Of a DNA stretch of 64,000 bases, positions 45,201 to 52,388 are shown in pieces. The stretch comes from Phlebotomus papatasi (taxonomy: Eukaryota; Arthropoda; Insecta; Diptera; Psychodidae), in NCBI RefSeq assembly GCF_024763615.1, contig NC_077222.1, positions 8,122,001-8,186,000 on the forward strand, in the 5' to 3' direction. Position 1 is the first letter of the stretch. Each line of letters opens with the position of its first letter. The position numbers and the translations under genes were made by a program. The notes beneath the pieces were generated by a model. It saw nothing but the letters and a program-made list of their open reading frames with translations, did not search any database and had not been told where the DNA came from.

Positions 45201-47819
45201 GTGGTTTTAGAACACAGCAAGGACTAGCGAAATAGTCGAGACAGGAACTAATATAAAAAAAAGTCGATAATGCAGAGGCACTTGAGAAAAATAAAATGTT
45301 AAAAATAACATTTTAATTTTTCATTGGGATAGCACCATTATAGTGAGGAGTTTTTCAAAGAAACTTTACAAAAACTATTTTTAAAAAAACAATGTTGTCT
45401 TATAATCAAACTTTCTCTTTGCATCTGCCTAAAATAATCAAAATCGGTTTAATGATAAAGTTTTGGTAAATTTTGAGAAAAAAAAACTGCGGAAAGTAAA
45501 CCTTTTGAGACTCTTAAGAGCTTTTTCATACAATTTCTCATCATTTTCCCAGGATTTTCTTCATAGAAAAGTCTTTTTTTGTGAGTTTTAGCAAGCTTTC
45601 AGCTTACGAACTATTCTAGGTTTATCGAAATTTTATTTAAATTAAATTTTGAAACATAAAAACAAATATTCTTCACTATTTTTTAAAAAGTTATAACCAT
45701 TGAAGAGTAGGAAGTGTACAAATAAGAGCACAAAAAAGTGCTTATATTTAGTTTAAAATGTACCTTATTCTGAATGCTAATAATTTCTGATGTTATTATT
45801 ATTGAACATTAAGCAAAAATAAGCTAAAAAAAACATTTTATTATCTTTTTCTGTTCGCTGATTGGTGAAAATTTTTGATTCAATGTCCACTGCCATCTTA
45901 GTATTTATTTAGGGTACCTTCAGTGTAAAATAACTACAAAGCTTCTAAAATAAAATTATTTATTAATAGTCCAAATATAAGGAAGTGTAGGAAAAATTGA
46001 GTTGTTCAAAGCTTGAATCATCAAAGGTACCCCACTGTCCCCTACTAGATTTTACTTGCAGAAACTAATTTTGATAATTCGTAGTTTCAATTAAAGTTTT
46101 TTCGCCAAGAGCTTTGTAACCTTTTCAATGAAGAATTGTCAAAAGGATGCTCTTTCATACCTGAGTTTCCTCATTTGATGTGAAGGAACATCTTTTGACA
46201 AATTTGTAATAAATAAGTTTATAAATCATTTCTTTAAGAATACTACACTCTTTATTGCTACAGGCCATTCCAATTTGTTATAGAACTATTACTATTGTGT
46301 TGTAAAATTGAATTTAATTGGCAAAAAATACAGGATAAATATCTGCTTTCTGCTAGTTAAAACCCATTCAAAATTCATTTTCACGGTAAATTTATGGCCA
46401 TTTGCAATGGGCGTAGAAAAACATGAGAAATAGCACTTTGGCACGTAATGAAACAGTAGTAAAATCTGTTTTAAACTAGAATTATTTCCATTTCTTCAAC
46501 AGTGCGCAAATTGAGTGACAATTAAAGTTAATCATGGGAGGTACTTGTCAAACGTTATGGGGTGCGTACAATTAATTTTGTTTAGTCAACATCTTTTCGA
46601 AAAACTCCACAAAACGAAAAAAAGTTCTTCGTGTTGCAAAAAAGTGTCCACAAGTAGAGAACTTCTTCTAAAAAATGCCTTTTTTGCCATTGGTAAATTT
46701 CATTTGAAAATGTAAACTAATTGACTTTCGAAACTAAAATTTTAAAGAATATAAAACAAATGTTAGAGGATAAATTGTTCAGTTTTAAAGCGAATATATT
46801 GAAATTCTGATAGTTGAATTTTTTATCCAACTACATTAATTTCAGGAATTTTGCTTAAGTGGCCATATGTGGGGAAATGCTTCTGAGCAATTACCTCTTT
46901 TGGCCATTGCTTATTTCTCTTTATAAAAAAACAAATCAATAGGTTTTTAAAACAATACTATTAAGGACAAAATATATGAAAAATTCTGAGGGTAATGTCT
47001 TCGACTTTTGAGTAGATATTGTTACGATTCTGATGAGACAGCAGAACCTTCTGATGCATTGTAAGCCTAAGCACCCTCCATTGACTTGCAATGGAAGGGA
47101 AGATCACATGAACGAATAGGCCCAGGAAAACACCGTAAATCTTTTTGTAGACTTTTATTTTGTTCTTTAAAATTCTCCAGAAAGGGAGGGAGGAGTTCAT
47201 TAAAGCGCCCGTGGGCTTTAATAAACTGCTAATGTTTCTTGCTACTCTGCGTCTCCAGTACTCCTTAAGGGCTTTCAACTGCTTCTTCGCATCCTTGTCG
47301 TGGTTTAGTTCTTCCTTTCTGGGCTACAAATAGAACACTTTAAACGCTGGACTTCTGGTCTGTCTGAGGGCCAGATAGATGGGGCTATTTAGAAATCGTT
47401 GAAAGGGAGGTTTCCGTCACAAAATGACCCTCAGACGAACCAGAGCAGATTCTCAAAATGCCAAAATCAGAGCATAAATTCTCTCTATTTCAAGCTGCTT
47501 AATTAACCCTAGTTGCAATTGCATATGCGTTGCTCACAAGAATTATAGCCTAAAGGCGAAAAAATGGTTTTCTTGTGGCGACGCACAAATATCACAATAT
47601 TAATTTAAATTACAATAATGGAAATGAATCACTGGTGAATAATTGTTAATCCACTTTAGAAATATGTTCATAATTTTGCATGAGATGTTCTTTATAATAA
47701 ATTTTTGCAGATATATGCCACTTTTGCGATCCAATTTACGGCTCGATCCTGTTTTATATCGTGATCCTGTATCAAATTTGAGGAAAAAATATCATCAAAT
47801 AGAATTAGTTGGTAGCTAG
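26964..47819 (+). CDS. ttv: Exostosin-1 / tout-velu, heparan sulfate co-polymerase (3' six exons)
   Basis: Six exons (26964-27285, 36246-36500, 36573-36860, 36972-37216, 42891-42962, 47711-47819) join in one unbroken frame: 1 leading base, 429 codons and a TAG stop. All five introns have GT/AG ends. The protein holds the end of the GT47 glucuronyltransferase domain (motif CLVPRGRRLGSFRFLEAL) and the complete GT64 N-acetylglucosaminyltransferase domain with the metal-binding DED motif at 36744-36752 and the conserved NCEDILMN segment. Known role of EXT1/ttv: Golgi type II membrane enzyme that, with EXT2/sotv, extends heparan sulfate by alternating GlcA and GlcNAc; in Drosophila it is needed for Hedgehog spread. 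Assignment to ttv rather than sotv or botv rests on near-identity to Drosophila ttv, including the terminal ELVGS. The N-terminal membrane anchor and first half of GT47 are not in this window. Internal introns are 8960, 72, 111, 5674 and 4748 bp; the large ones are full of mobile elements. Confidence 0.95.
27765..27900 (+). mobile_element. tRNA-related SINE head, different family
   Basis: GTGGATCAGTTGATAGAA resembles an A box and GGTCTTGGGTTCAATAC a B box about 50 bp later. It lies in the long tout-velu intron after 27285. No tail or duplication was identified, so it may be a fragment. Confidence 0.4.
28069..28198. mobile_element. hAT-type MITE with perfect 8-bp target duplication
   Basis: CTCTACTT stands at 28061-28068 and 28199-28206. 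The 130-bp element has ends TAGAGGTGTGCA and TGCACGCCTCTA, and nearly its whole length is inverted repeat (CGAATAAACGTCAAA arms). An 8-bp duplication with short ends of this kind is characteristic of hAT transposition. Confidence 0.85.
28259..28827. repeat. Inverted-repeat element with TGGGGGTGGATTA ends
   Basis: CTGGGGGTGGATTA at 28260 faces TAATCCACCCCCAGG at 28813, and a third, inverted copy (ATAATCCACCCCCG) ends an inner block at 28562-28575. The inner block has GTGAACGTTCAC palindromic words. It may be one element nested in another copy of its family. Confidence 0.5.
29008..30097 (-). mobile_element. TTAA-flanked piggyBac-type element with three GACCGCC hairpins
   Basis: TTAA at 29004-29007 and 30098-30101. 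Ends CCCTCTAACAG and, inward from the right, CCCTCTAACGG. Perfect 7-bp-arm hairpins GACCGCC-loop-GGCGGTC lie at 29150-29167, 29708-29725 and 30065-30082 with loops TGGA, CACA, TGGA. A short - strand frame at 29382-29570 could be the transposase start. Confidence 0.8.
29382..29570 (-). pseudogene. Possible N-terminus of a piggyBac-type transposase
   Basis: 62 codons, MSKMVDFCELTEIDKEADFN and on, strongly acidic, as is usual for the start of piggyBac transposases. It lies 5' to 3' away from the right terminal repeat, as expected for the transposase gene of this element. The catalytic DDD domain is absent. Assignment is by composition and position only. Confidence 0.35.
30291..30927. mobile_element. 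TA-flanked MITE, CACTCTTAGAAAA ends
   Basis: CTACACTCTTAGAAAAGT on the left faces TTTTTCTAAGAGTGTA on the right, with TA next to each end. The interior is built from variants of ATAGTTATTGGAACTAATATG-like words. No coding content. The end coordinates may be off by one or two. Confidence 0.65.
31140..31883. other. Intron sequence, nothing identified
   Basis: An open frame at 31202-31480 has no recognisable motifs and lies in the long tout-velu intron. Confidence 0.35.
31884..32465 (+). mobile_element. tRNA-derived SINE, second copy, split by a MITE
   Basis: The A-box half (AAATCAAGTGGTAGAGTACT) and the B-box half (GAGTTCGAATCCTC) are separated by the 328-bp MITE at 31930-32257. After the MITE the body matches the copy at 4640-4970 (TTCGAATTGCATCCAGTAAG, GTTCCTCTATGG) down to an ATT-rich end. 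Confidence 0.75.
31930..32257. mobile_element. TA-flanked Tigger/pogo-type MITE inside the SINE
   Basis: TA at 31928-31929 and 32258-32259. Ends CAGTAGAGTCTCCTAAATTC and, inward from the right, CAGTAGAGTCTCTCAAATCT. The word AAATTCGAACG appears twice in the left end. A second, eroded copy is at 23855-24165. Confidence 0.8.
33089..33351. mobile_element. MITE of the TGGCACACCTTTTAG family, copy 1
   Basis: TATGGCTCTGGCACACCTTT opens it and ATGTGTGCCAGAGGCATTA closes it; CAGGAAAATTTCGTGAAGTC and its complement form the inner arms. Other copies: 33639-34200, 40588-40836, 54759-55022, 55118-55378, and a decayed one ending near 33581. Confidence 0.65.
33639..34200. mobile_element. MITE of the TGGCACACCTTTTAG family, interrupted copy
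   Basis: The left arm ATGCCTCTGGTACAACTTTG and the right arm ending ATGTGTGCCGGAGTCATT enclose the insertion at 33762-34056. Confidence 0.6.
33762..34056. mobile_element. TA-flanked Tigger-type MITE, CAGTAKAGTTCCTC ends
   Basis: TA at 33760-33761 and 34057-34058. Left CAGTATAGTTCCTCAAATTT; right, inward, CAGTAGAGTTCCTCAAATTT. The unoccupied site is visible in the sister copy near 55220 (AGAACCAAATTTAATTTAG versus GAACTA/TAAATTTAATTAAA here), confirming the boundaries. Confidence 0.8.
34350..35527 (-). mobile_element. pogo-derived repeat, copy 2 (inverted, with a MITE inside)
   Basis: From 34350 to the end near 35527 it matches the - strand of the copy at 19145-20008 (TTGGAAACAAATTAATCCAA, CCTTGTTGAGTTGCTCTTGA). 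The low-coordinate terminal repeat is missing or replaced. A MITE is inserted at about 35048-35397. Confidence 0.65.
35048..35397. mobile_element. MITE with CACAGTAAAA ends inside pogo-derived repeat copy 2
   Basis: CACAGTAAAAAAAATTTACA at the left, AATTTTTACTGTGTG at the right. The same place in the copy at 40923-41732 reads GAAACTGTGGTATAGAAAAT without it, a direct empty-site comparison. Repeated ATTACACA words fill the interior; a related decayed copy may be at 230-533. Confidence 0.7.
36246..36500 (+). CDS. ttv: tout-velu exon: GT47-GT64 linker and start of GT64
   Basis: The acceptor is aataatattgcag ending at 36245; the donor is AGG/GTGAGA at 36501. It holds 85 codons, phase 0 at both ends, beginning IIRERIPDYPQRNGLAWNS. 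It continues the preceding exon exactly as in EXT1, where the glutamate is followed by II.DR/ER. Open frame read before 36246 is intronic. Confidence 0.95.
36573..36860 (+). CDS. ttv: tout-velu exon: GT64 catalytic core with DED motif
   Basis: The 72-bp intron before it ends tttctcttgtag. The exon has 96 codons in phase 0, starting IIILWASDRP. It contains SISQRFYP and the LSLDEDAIL stretch whose DED binds the UDP-sugar metal ion in GT64 enzymes, then FPDRIVGYPARAHYWDDGK. The donor GTAGAT at 36861 is weaker than the others but the only one that keeps family sequence and frame. Confidence 0.95.
36972..37216 (+). CDS. ttv: tout-velu exon: GT64 acceptor-side region
   Basis: The acceptor is ttctttcgtataacag; the donor is GGCAG/GTGAGT at 37217. 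It encodes NAWGYTSKWTNYYSIVLTG, then SSNCEDILMNFL and KPPIKVTQRKGYKDRESG, all strongly conserved in ttv. It ends with two bases of a split codon completed at 42891. Confidence 0.95.
37217..38147. other. tout-velu intron, no bounded element identified
   Basis: Starts with the donor of the fourth visible exon. ACCGGTTCAAAACCGATTCG near 37800 pairs with similar words near 7840. An open frame at 37886-38146 has no recognisable domain. Confidence 0.35.
38148..39027. repeat. Large fold-back (palindromic) repeat, centre near 38595
   Basis: The left arm (GTAATAACCTTTCGAAGAGG onward) is paired by the right arm ending TCTCTTCGAAAGGATTTTAC near 39020. Pairing continues through CGTCAAC, GCAGAAC and AACCTTCCCGATTTGA to CGTTCAGTAATAACCTTCCC at the centre. 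Half-copies lie at 56090-56450 and 57572-57760. Confidence 0.65.
39205..39459. mobile_element. TA-flanked MITE, CACTGAAAGAAATCCG ends
   Basis: TA at 39203-39204 and 39460-39461. Left CACTGAAAGAAATCCGAAAA; right ends TTTTTTTCTCAGTG. The interior ACATTTCGGAAATGTTAATT is shared with 62231-62482 and, diverged, 17635-17830. Confidence 0.7.
39475..40590 (+). repeat. Three-unit tandem repeat of about 310 bp, one unit interrupted
   Basis: GGACCG followed by AAAA.AGCCCG and later ATTGCATA.TC/TTACAGGAG, AATAAGTTACRGRAACGCC and CGATGTATG occurs at 39499, 39815 and 40434. The second gap is longer mainly because of the MITE at 39994-40219. Unit ends carry TTGCATACATTTAGGGG. Confidence 0.6.
39994..40219. 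mobile_element. TA-flanked Tigger-type MITE, CAGTAGACT ends
   Basis: TA at 39992-39993 and 40220-40221. Left CAGTAGACTGTCTTAATCGG; inward from the right CAGTAGACTCTCGCTCAATC. The flanking unit 39475-39800 shows the uninterrupted sequence (CCGTATAAAAAATTGCATAC). Confidence 0.7.
40588..40836. mobile_element. MITE of the TGGCACACCTTTTAG family, decayed copy
   Basis: GGCTTCTGCACATCTTGTAG on the left and CTAAAAGGTATGCTGAAGAC on the right, with the GAAGAAGAAG-containing middle typical of the family. Confidence 0.5.
40923..41732 (-). mobile_element. pogo-derived repeat, copy 3 (inverted, uninterrupted)
   Basis: TA at 40921-40922 and 41733-41734. Both terminal repeats are kept: GGGTAAATGTCCTAATTCAA, and inward from the right GGGTAAATTAAGCTAATTCA. 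It serves as the empty-site reference for copy 2. Confidence 0.7.
41735..42890. other. tout-velu intron, no element identified
   Basis: AT-rich sequence without clear repeats or coding motifs; ends with the acceptor at 42890. GTTAAGAATCTCGCCCC near 41813 resembles the boundary word of the long repeat at 5807-7611. Confidence 0.35.
42891..42962 (+). CDS. ttv: tout-velu exon: short 72-bp GT64 exon
   Basis: The acceptor is ttgttttcag; the donor is TTTTTGG/GTAAGT. The first base completes an arginine codon; then SPWNDPDHFIQRQSCLNTFA follows, ending in VF and two bases of a split glycine codon. It is too short to show as a long reading frame and was found by following the family sequence. Confidence 0.93.
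43944..44872. mobile_element. Inverted-repeat element interrupted by a TTAA element
   Basis: CTTCGAACACTTTATATTTT and TCCCATATTCCTTTAAT on the left are paired by ATTAAAGGAATATGGGAAAA and CATGAAGTGTTCGAA on the right. The centre is occupied by the TTAA-flanked insertion. Confidence 0.6.
44055..44772. mobile_element. TTAA-flanked element, GGGGTTACATGGGTCTCTC ends
   Basis: TTAA at 44051-44054 and 44773-44776. The ends are perfect inverted repeats for at least 20 bp (GGGGTTACATGGGTCTCTCA). 718 bp, no transposase motif. piggyBac-type by target site. Confidence 0.8.
44875..47710. other. tout-velu intron, mostly unexplained
   Basis: GGTACCCCACTGTCCCCTAC near 46026 resembles a right end of the TA-GGG element group. 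A - strand stretch through 46961-47320 has protein-like sequence (LKALKEYWRRRVARNISSLL), probably a decayed mobile-element frame that I cannot name. Confidence 0.35.
47711..47819 (+). CDS. ttv: tout-velu terminal exon with stop
   Basis: The acceptor is aatttttgcag. The exon completes the split glycine and encodes YMPLLRSNLRLDPVLYRDP, then SNLRKKYHQIELVGS and TAG at 47817-47819. The C-terminus matches Drosophila ttv closely. Confidence 0.94.
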
Positions 47820-49600
47820 CGATACATTTACAATTTTAAAAAGTGAAAATAGGATGATAAATGAGTGCTGCTATGAGAAAATATAGTTCATTTTGTGACG
47901 TGCTTGAGAAAATTATTGAGCAAAAATAATTATAAAATTGAATAAGGATCGTAACAACTGTGAATAGTAGAATTTTCGCTTAGAATATTGCGATAAATTC
48001 TCTGACTTGTTACTAACCAAAATTCAAATGTGAAAAATGCCATAAGCTAGTTGATAAACAATTGTAGAGATGTTTTTATTTTTTTCGTTATCGTGTCTGA
48101 CAACAGTGTATTACATAATTTTATACGTATTTAGTGTAAATAGCTATGATTGTAGGGGGAAGAGGTGAAAGAAAAAGTCAGTATATAGAGATTATTTGAC
48201 GAATTCTATAAATAGAAAAGTAAAGAAAAAAGAAACTGTTCCACATAAAATTTTTATGAGCTTTTAATGAAAAAAGAGATTTTGATTTTTTTTATTTTTT
48301 ATTTTTATAAAAAAACGGAATAACTTCTATTTTGACTTTTGCACAGGAGAATGTCTACCAAAATCTAATGGAAACTTATGACACATATTTTATATGGGAT
48401 GATTACTCGGAGTAGAGAAGTAATGACGTAAAGAAAAAGATGTACATTATTGTAAAAGGGATATAAAGATAATAGCTAGAAAGGGAACTGAAACAAATAT
48501 TTACAGGAAAAAATATCAAACCATTCAAATACATTGCAACCCGAATAAAAAGAAAATAAATATATCGCAGTCGATTTTAAAACAAATTTACACTGATGAC
48601 TTTACACTCATACACAAAATACGAAAAAAAAATTAAATACGCATAATATCTTTTATTCTACCGAGAAAATAGTAAAAACCGAAGATAATGTTACACTTTG
48701 CAATATTTTTTCAATTTCATGTTTCGCAGGGAAAAGATATTCTTATAATAATTGTCTTTAGACCCCGCCCATAAATAAATTAGGCCACGCCCATTTCTTA
48801 GAGCCAATTAGCGAATTTTCCAAATTCCGATTTAAAGTTCCGATTTAAATCAACCCTCGTTAAAAGCTCCCAATTTTCCTTTAAGTATTCAATTTTTGTT
48901 TCTATTTATTTCCATCCATCCATCTAATACTATTTTTAGTAGAGGTTAATTTTAAATGAAACTATGATCTAAAGTCATTGAAATGTATTTACGAAATGTT
49001 TAGGGGTTTCTTCTCGCAGCTGAATGATGATTAGTGATGTTAATGAAAATCATGTTGATGGTCCCCCGATCGATTTAAAGAAGAATCTCAACATTTATAT
49101 ATGTTTCACATAAGTTTTAAAAGATATTTTTTCAGAAATCTTTAGGAAATTTGCTCTAAAATAGGTACGTCATATTTTTGGAAAATGGCAAAAACCAACA
49201 AATGAGGCATTTAGAGTGATCGGAGCGCGATGTCTTGGATGAGCAAAATTGTAGTCCTAAGTGGTGCCTATCGCCTGGTATCAATTAATTTTTAATATTT
49301 TGTTTAGTTTATTTTATACAAATTTTTAAAACCTCACTTTAAGAGCATTTTTTGGTAATTATTAGAGAAACTCCAATTTTACACCCTGAAGGAGTGGTTT
49401 TACAAAGTTTTTTGTAATCATTAAAATTAAAGCACAGCTAATGAGCTTTCTAACGACCCCCACATTTTTTATGTTCTGTTAACTAGAACCTGAGATATAT
49501 GGGATAATGTAAGGCAAAATAGGAAAAATATAAAAGTATTAATAAAAAATCATTGTGACGTGATGGAACAAAACCAAGGTCGGATTCTTAATGGCAAAAA
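47820..49600. other. 3' UTR and intergenic sequence of tout-velu
   Basis: AT-rich. Besides the candidate polyadenylation hexamers, nothing is recognisable. Confidence 0.4.
48544..48560 (+). terminator. Candidate polyadenylation signals for tout-velu
   Basis: Two AATAAA hexamers (48544-48549 and 48555-48560) lie about 730 bp after the stop codon. In such AT-rich DNA the hexamer is common, so this is only the most plausible early pair. A 3' UTR of this length would be ordinary. Confidence 0.3.
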
Positions 49601-50345
49601 AACAAATGGTCAGTAAAAAGTCAAAAGTGGTCAGCAGAAAATCAAATTTGATCAGCAAATAATTCGAAATAATCAGCAAAAATTTTCAATTTTGTCAGTA
49701 AAAAGTAAAATTTTGTCAGTAAAAAGTTAAATTTGGTCAGTAAAAACTTCGAATTGATCAGTAGATATATTCGAGTTGATCAGTAAAAAATTAAAAATTA
49801 ATTAGCAAAAAATTAAAAATGGTCTGCATAAAGAAAATATGGTCAGTAAAAAATTAAAAATGAGCAGTAAAAATATTCGACTGCATCAGCAAAAAAATTA
49901 AAAATGTGCAGCAAAAAAAATTTAAAAAAAGCAGTAAAAAATTAAAAATGAGCAGTAAAAAATAAAAAGTGGTCAGCAAAAAATTAAAAAGGAGCAGTAA
50001 AAAATAAAAAGTGGTCAGCAAAAAATTAAAAGGGGTCAGTAAAAAATTAAAAGTGGTCAGTAAAAAATAAAATTGTTTTTTACTGATCATCTTTTACTTT
50101 TTACTGATCATGTTTTATTTTTCACTGATCACTTTTTACTTTTTACTGATCATGTTTAATTTTTTGCTTACCACTTTTCATTTTTTACTGACCGCTTTTA
50201 ATAAAGTACTGCTCTTTTTTAATTTTTTACTGATCTTTTTAAACTTTTTGCTGCCATTTGTTTATTTTTTACTGACCATTTTTTTTATTTTTTACTGATC
50301 ATTTCGAATTTTTTGCTGACCAAATTTGACTTTTTACTGCTCGTT
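49600..50345. repeat. Minisatellite of about 20 bp that flips orientation in the middle
   Basis: From 49600 to about 50072 the unit is GGTCAGTAAAAAATTAAAA with variants (GATCAGTA, GAGCAGTA). From there to 50345 the complementary unit TTTTTACTGATCATTTTT is used. The two halves form a very large imperfect palindrome. The leucine- and phenylalanine-rich frames across it are artefacts of the repeat. Confidence 0.85.
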
Positions 50346-50504
50346 TATTCAATGCTATTCTTAATCAGGGGACTTGACTCTATCAAACGTATCATGTGAG
50401 ATCTCCGTTAGCAAAACCGTGTTGCATAGTGTTATTATGAAATATAAAACTGAAGAAGGCATAACGTGAAAAATATCACAAGAAATAAGATGATCTCTCT
50501 ATTC

Positions 50505-50870
50505 TTTCAGGACAGGAAAACACGATTTCTTCCAAAGTTTTCGACACTACAACACACCTTCCTCAATAGTGAAAACCAAGATTCTGTTTTTGAATTTTGT
50601 CTCTTCTAACTACACTTTTAATTAGGATGTACCAGGGATACTAGGAATTTTGTTGGACTTTAATTGATGTCCAAAGAGGTGTTTTACAAAAAAAAAATCA
50701 AAAGTTTCCCCGGTGCGTCCTCATCAAGAGCAGAAAAGTTAAAAGAGACAAAATTCAGGACAGTATCACGGTTTCACCACTGAGGAAGGCGAATTATAGC
50801 GTCGAAAGCTTTGGCAAAAATATTCTCGTTTTCCCGTCCAAAAAAGACTAAAGATCCCTGATGCAACTAA
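50505..50870. mobile_element. Fold-back insertion with the hammerhead-like motif in its arms
   Basis: CAGGACAGGAAAACACGATT at the left pairs with ATTCTCGTTTTCCCGTCC at the right. The right arm has CTGAGGA-stem-GAAAGCTT at 50780-50810; the left arm has the diverged counterpart at about 50537-50563 on the - strand. Confidence 0.5.
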
Positions 50871-51033
50871 AAGGAGTAGGGAAAGTACTCGTCCTTTGAA
50901 CGTTCATGCCTTAGAATAATGTAAATTTCTTTTAGCTTTCCTAAGAGATTTACAAATAATTATCACGTAATTGTCAATAAATGATGATAAGCTAACTAAT
51001 ATTTATTAGAAATGTGTAAGTAAAAGAAATATA

Positions 51034-52067
51034 GCGGAAGTGTGCCAAATTTCGGCCAGCTTGTAATTTCGGCCACTTTGAGTGTAATTTGGGCCATGGA
51101 AATAAATTAATTAAAATTATATATGTAATCTTCGAATGGTCAATGAATTCATTTTGCTTTCAAATATTTATTCATTTTAGGATGTATTAACACAAAGACC
51201 GTTAAATTTTAGATATAATTTGAATTTAAATTGCGTTGTGTAAAAACTCAGTGTGGAAAGAGTCTACAAAAAATGTGACAGATCGATTGTGTTTCTAGCA
51301 TACAATTTGTGGTGAAGTGCAAAAGGTCAAAGGTCAAAGGTCTTCGGTGTCTTTCATGAAAATTGATTAGTTTTCATTAAAGATTGTTTCTGGTTATGTT
51401 AATAATGAATCAATCTTAAAATTTCGGGTAGAATTTCTCAGCTGGAGTCTGTATTTCGCGTAAAAAAGTATGTACTTCGTGAGCGTTTCTTTGGTGATGT
51501 AGTGTTGCTTATTCCGGCAACATCTTTTGCTTTCCTCAATTTCTTATTCATTTTGTGTTTTTTTTTTTCAATTTCTGAGTTTTACAATGTCCAGAGAAAA
51601 AAACCGTCGGTTCTATGAAAGAGATGATGTGGAAAAGGCCTTGGAAGAGTTCAGGAAAGGCAAAATTCTACGTGAATCTGCGCGTAAATTTGAGATGCTA
51701 CTCTTCAGGACAAATTATATGAATGATCTCAGGGCTTGTGGGTCATATAAACGTATTAAACTAAATATTGAAATCGTTTCATGACGTTTTGAAATTTTCT
51801 ATCTGTTGCGCCACAAAAGATGGTCACAAACAAGGTGGCCGGAATTTCACTCAAAGTGGCCGGAATACTACCCAAAGCAATGTTTATATTACTATTAATT
51901 TTTCAATATTTTATGAAGTGATTTAAAAAAAACAAAGATGACAAACTAGTTTTCAAGGTTCCACCCAACTGTCCCGAAAAGGAAGTAACAAAAAATATCA
52001 ATATGAATTAAAAATATTGCATTTCGGTGCTTATATGCAACTATGCCGAAATTTGGCACACTTACCC
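51034..52067 (+). mobile_element. pogo-like element, TTTCGGCC word family, with psq remnant
   Basis: TA at 51032-51033 and 52068-52069. Ends GCGGAAGTGTGCCAAATTTC and, inward from the right, GGGTAAGTGTGCCAAATTTC. Words TTTCGGCC at 51050 and 51067 and TTTGGGCC at 51088; inverted counterparts around 51836-51870. Contains a pogo-type transposase start. Confidence 0.75.
51587..51784 (+). pseudogene. pogo/Tigger transposase N-terminus (psq domain) fragment
   Basis: ATG at 51587: MSREKNRRFYERDDVEKALE, then EFRKGKILRESARKFEM. This is the psq/CENP-B-N type helix-turn-helix that binds the element ends (pattern: D...AL..FR.G.S.R.AA..F.IP). After residue 38 the frame runs into unrelated sequence; the CENP-B and DDE catalytic domains are deleted. 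Confidence 0.65.
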
Positions 52068-52234
52068 TAAGGCATGAACGTTCGAAGGTAGAGTACTTTC
52101 CCCTACATCTTTCTATTTTTTTTTAAGAAACTACAAAAGCAGCGTGGTCTATTATAGTGCTATTCTTAACAATATAACCTATTTTGTTAATAAATTCTTT
52201 AAGACATTGTTAGTAATTATTTCAATAATTATGC

Positions 52235-52364
52235 CCGGCGCACAATAACTTTTGTTTTGTAAACATATTTTTGACATTTCAATGAGAGTGAGTGAGATCT
52301 ATATCTAGTCATCTCGCTCACATGTTTGAAAACATATTTACAAACAAAAGTTATTGTGCGCTGG
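52235..52364. mobile_element. Short MITE, GCGCACAATAAC ends, copy 1
   Basis: GGCGCACAATAACTTTTGTT on the left and ACAAACAAAAGTTATTGTGC on the right, nearly the entire 130 bp being inverted repeat. A second copy is at 52786-52928. Confidence 0.7.
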
Positions 52365-52388
52365 TCATTAATGAGCGTTCTTGAGTTA

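Larger units (their letters stand above)
50879..52103. mobile_element. TA-flanked outer element, GGGAAAGTACTC ends
   Basis: TA at 50877-50878 and 52104-52105. Left arm GGGAAAGTACTCGTCCTTTG then AACGTTCATGCCTTAG; the right arm is its inverted copy (GGGGAAAGTACTCTACCTTC). A pogo-like element sits inside against the right arm. Confidence 0.7.

Noticed and set aside
46961..47320. 105-codon - strand frame (LKALKEYWRRRVARN...)
   Set aside because: Composition is protein-like, but it sits in a tout-velu intron on the other strand with stops nearby and no family match; likely a decayed mobile-element fragment.
49854..50298. Leucine- and phenylalanine-rich reading frames on both strands that look like membrane proteins
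   Set aside because: They are translations of the AT-rich minisatellite; the periodicity of the DNA explains the peptide repeats.
49600..50345. Regular short repeats resembling a CRISPR array
   Set aside because: Units are degenerate and contiguous with no unique spacers, and the genome is an animal's.
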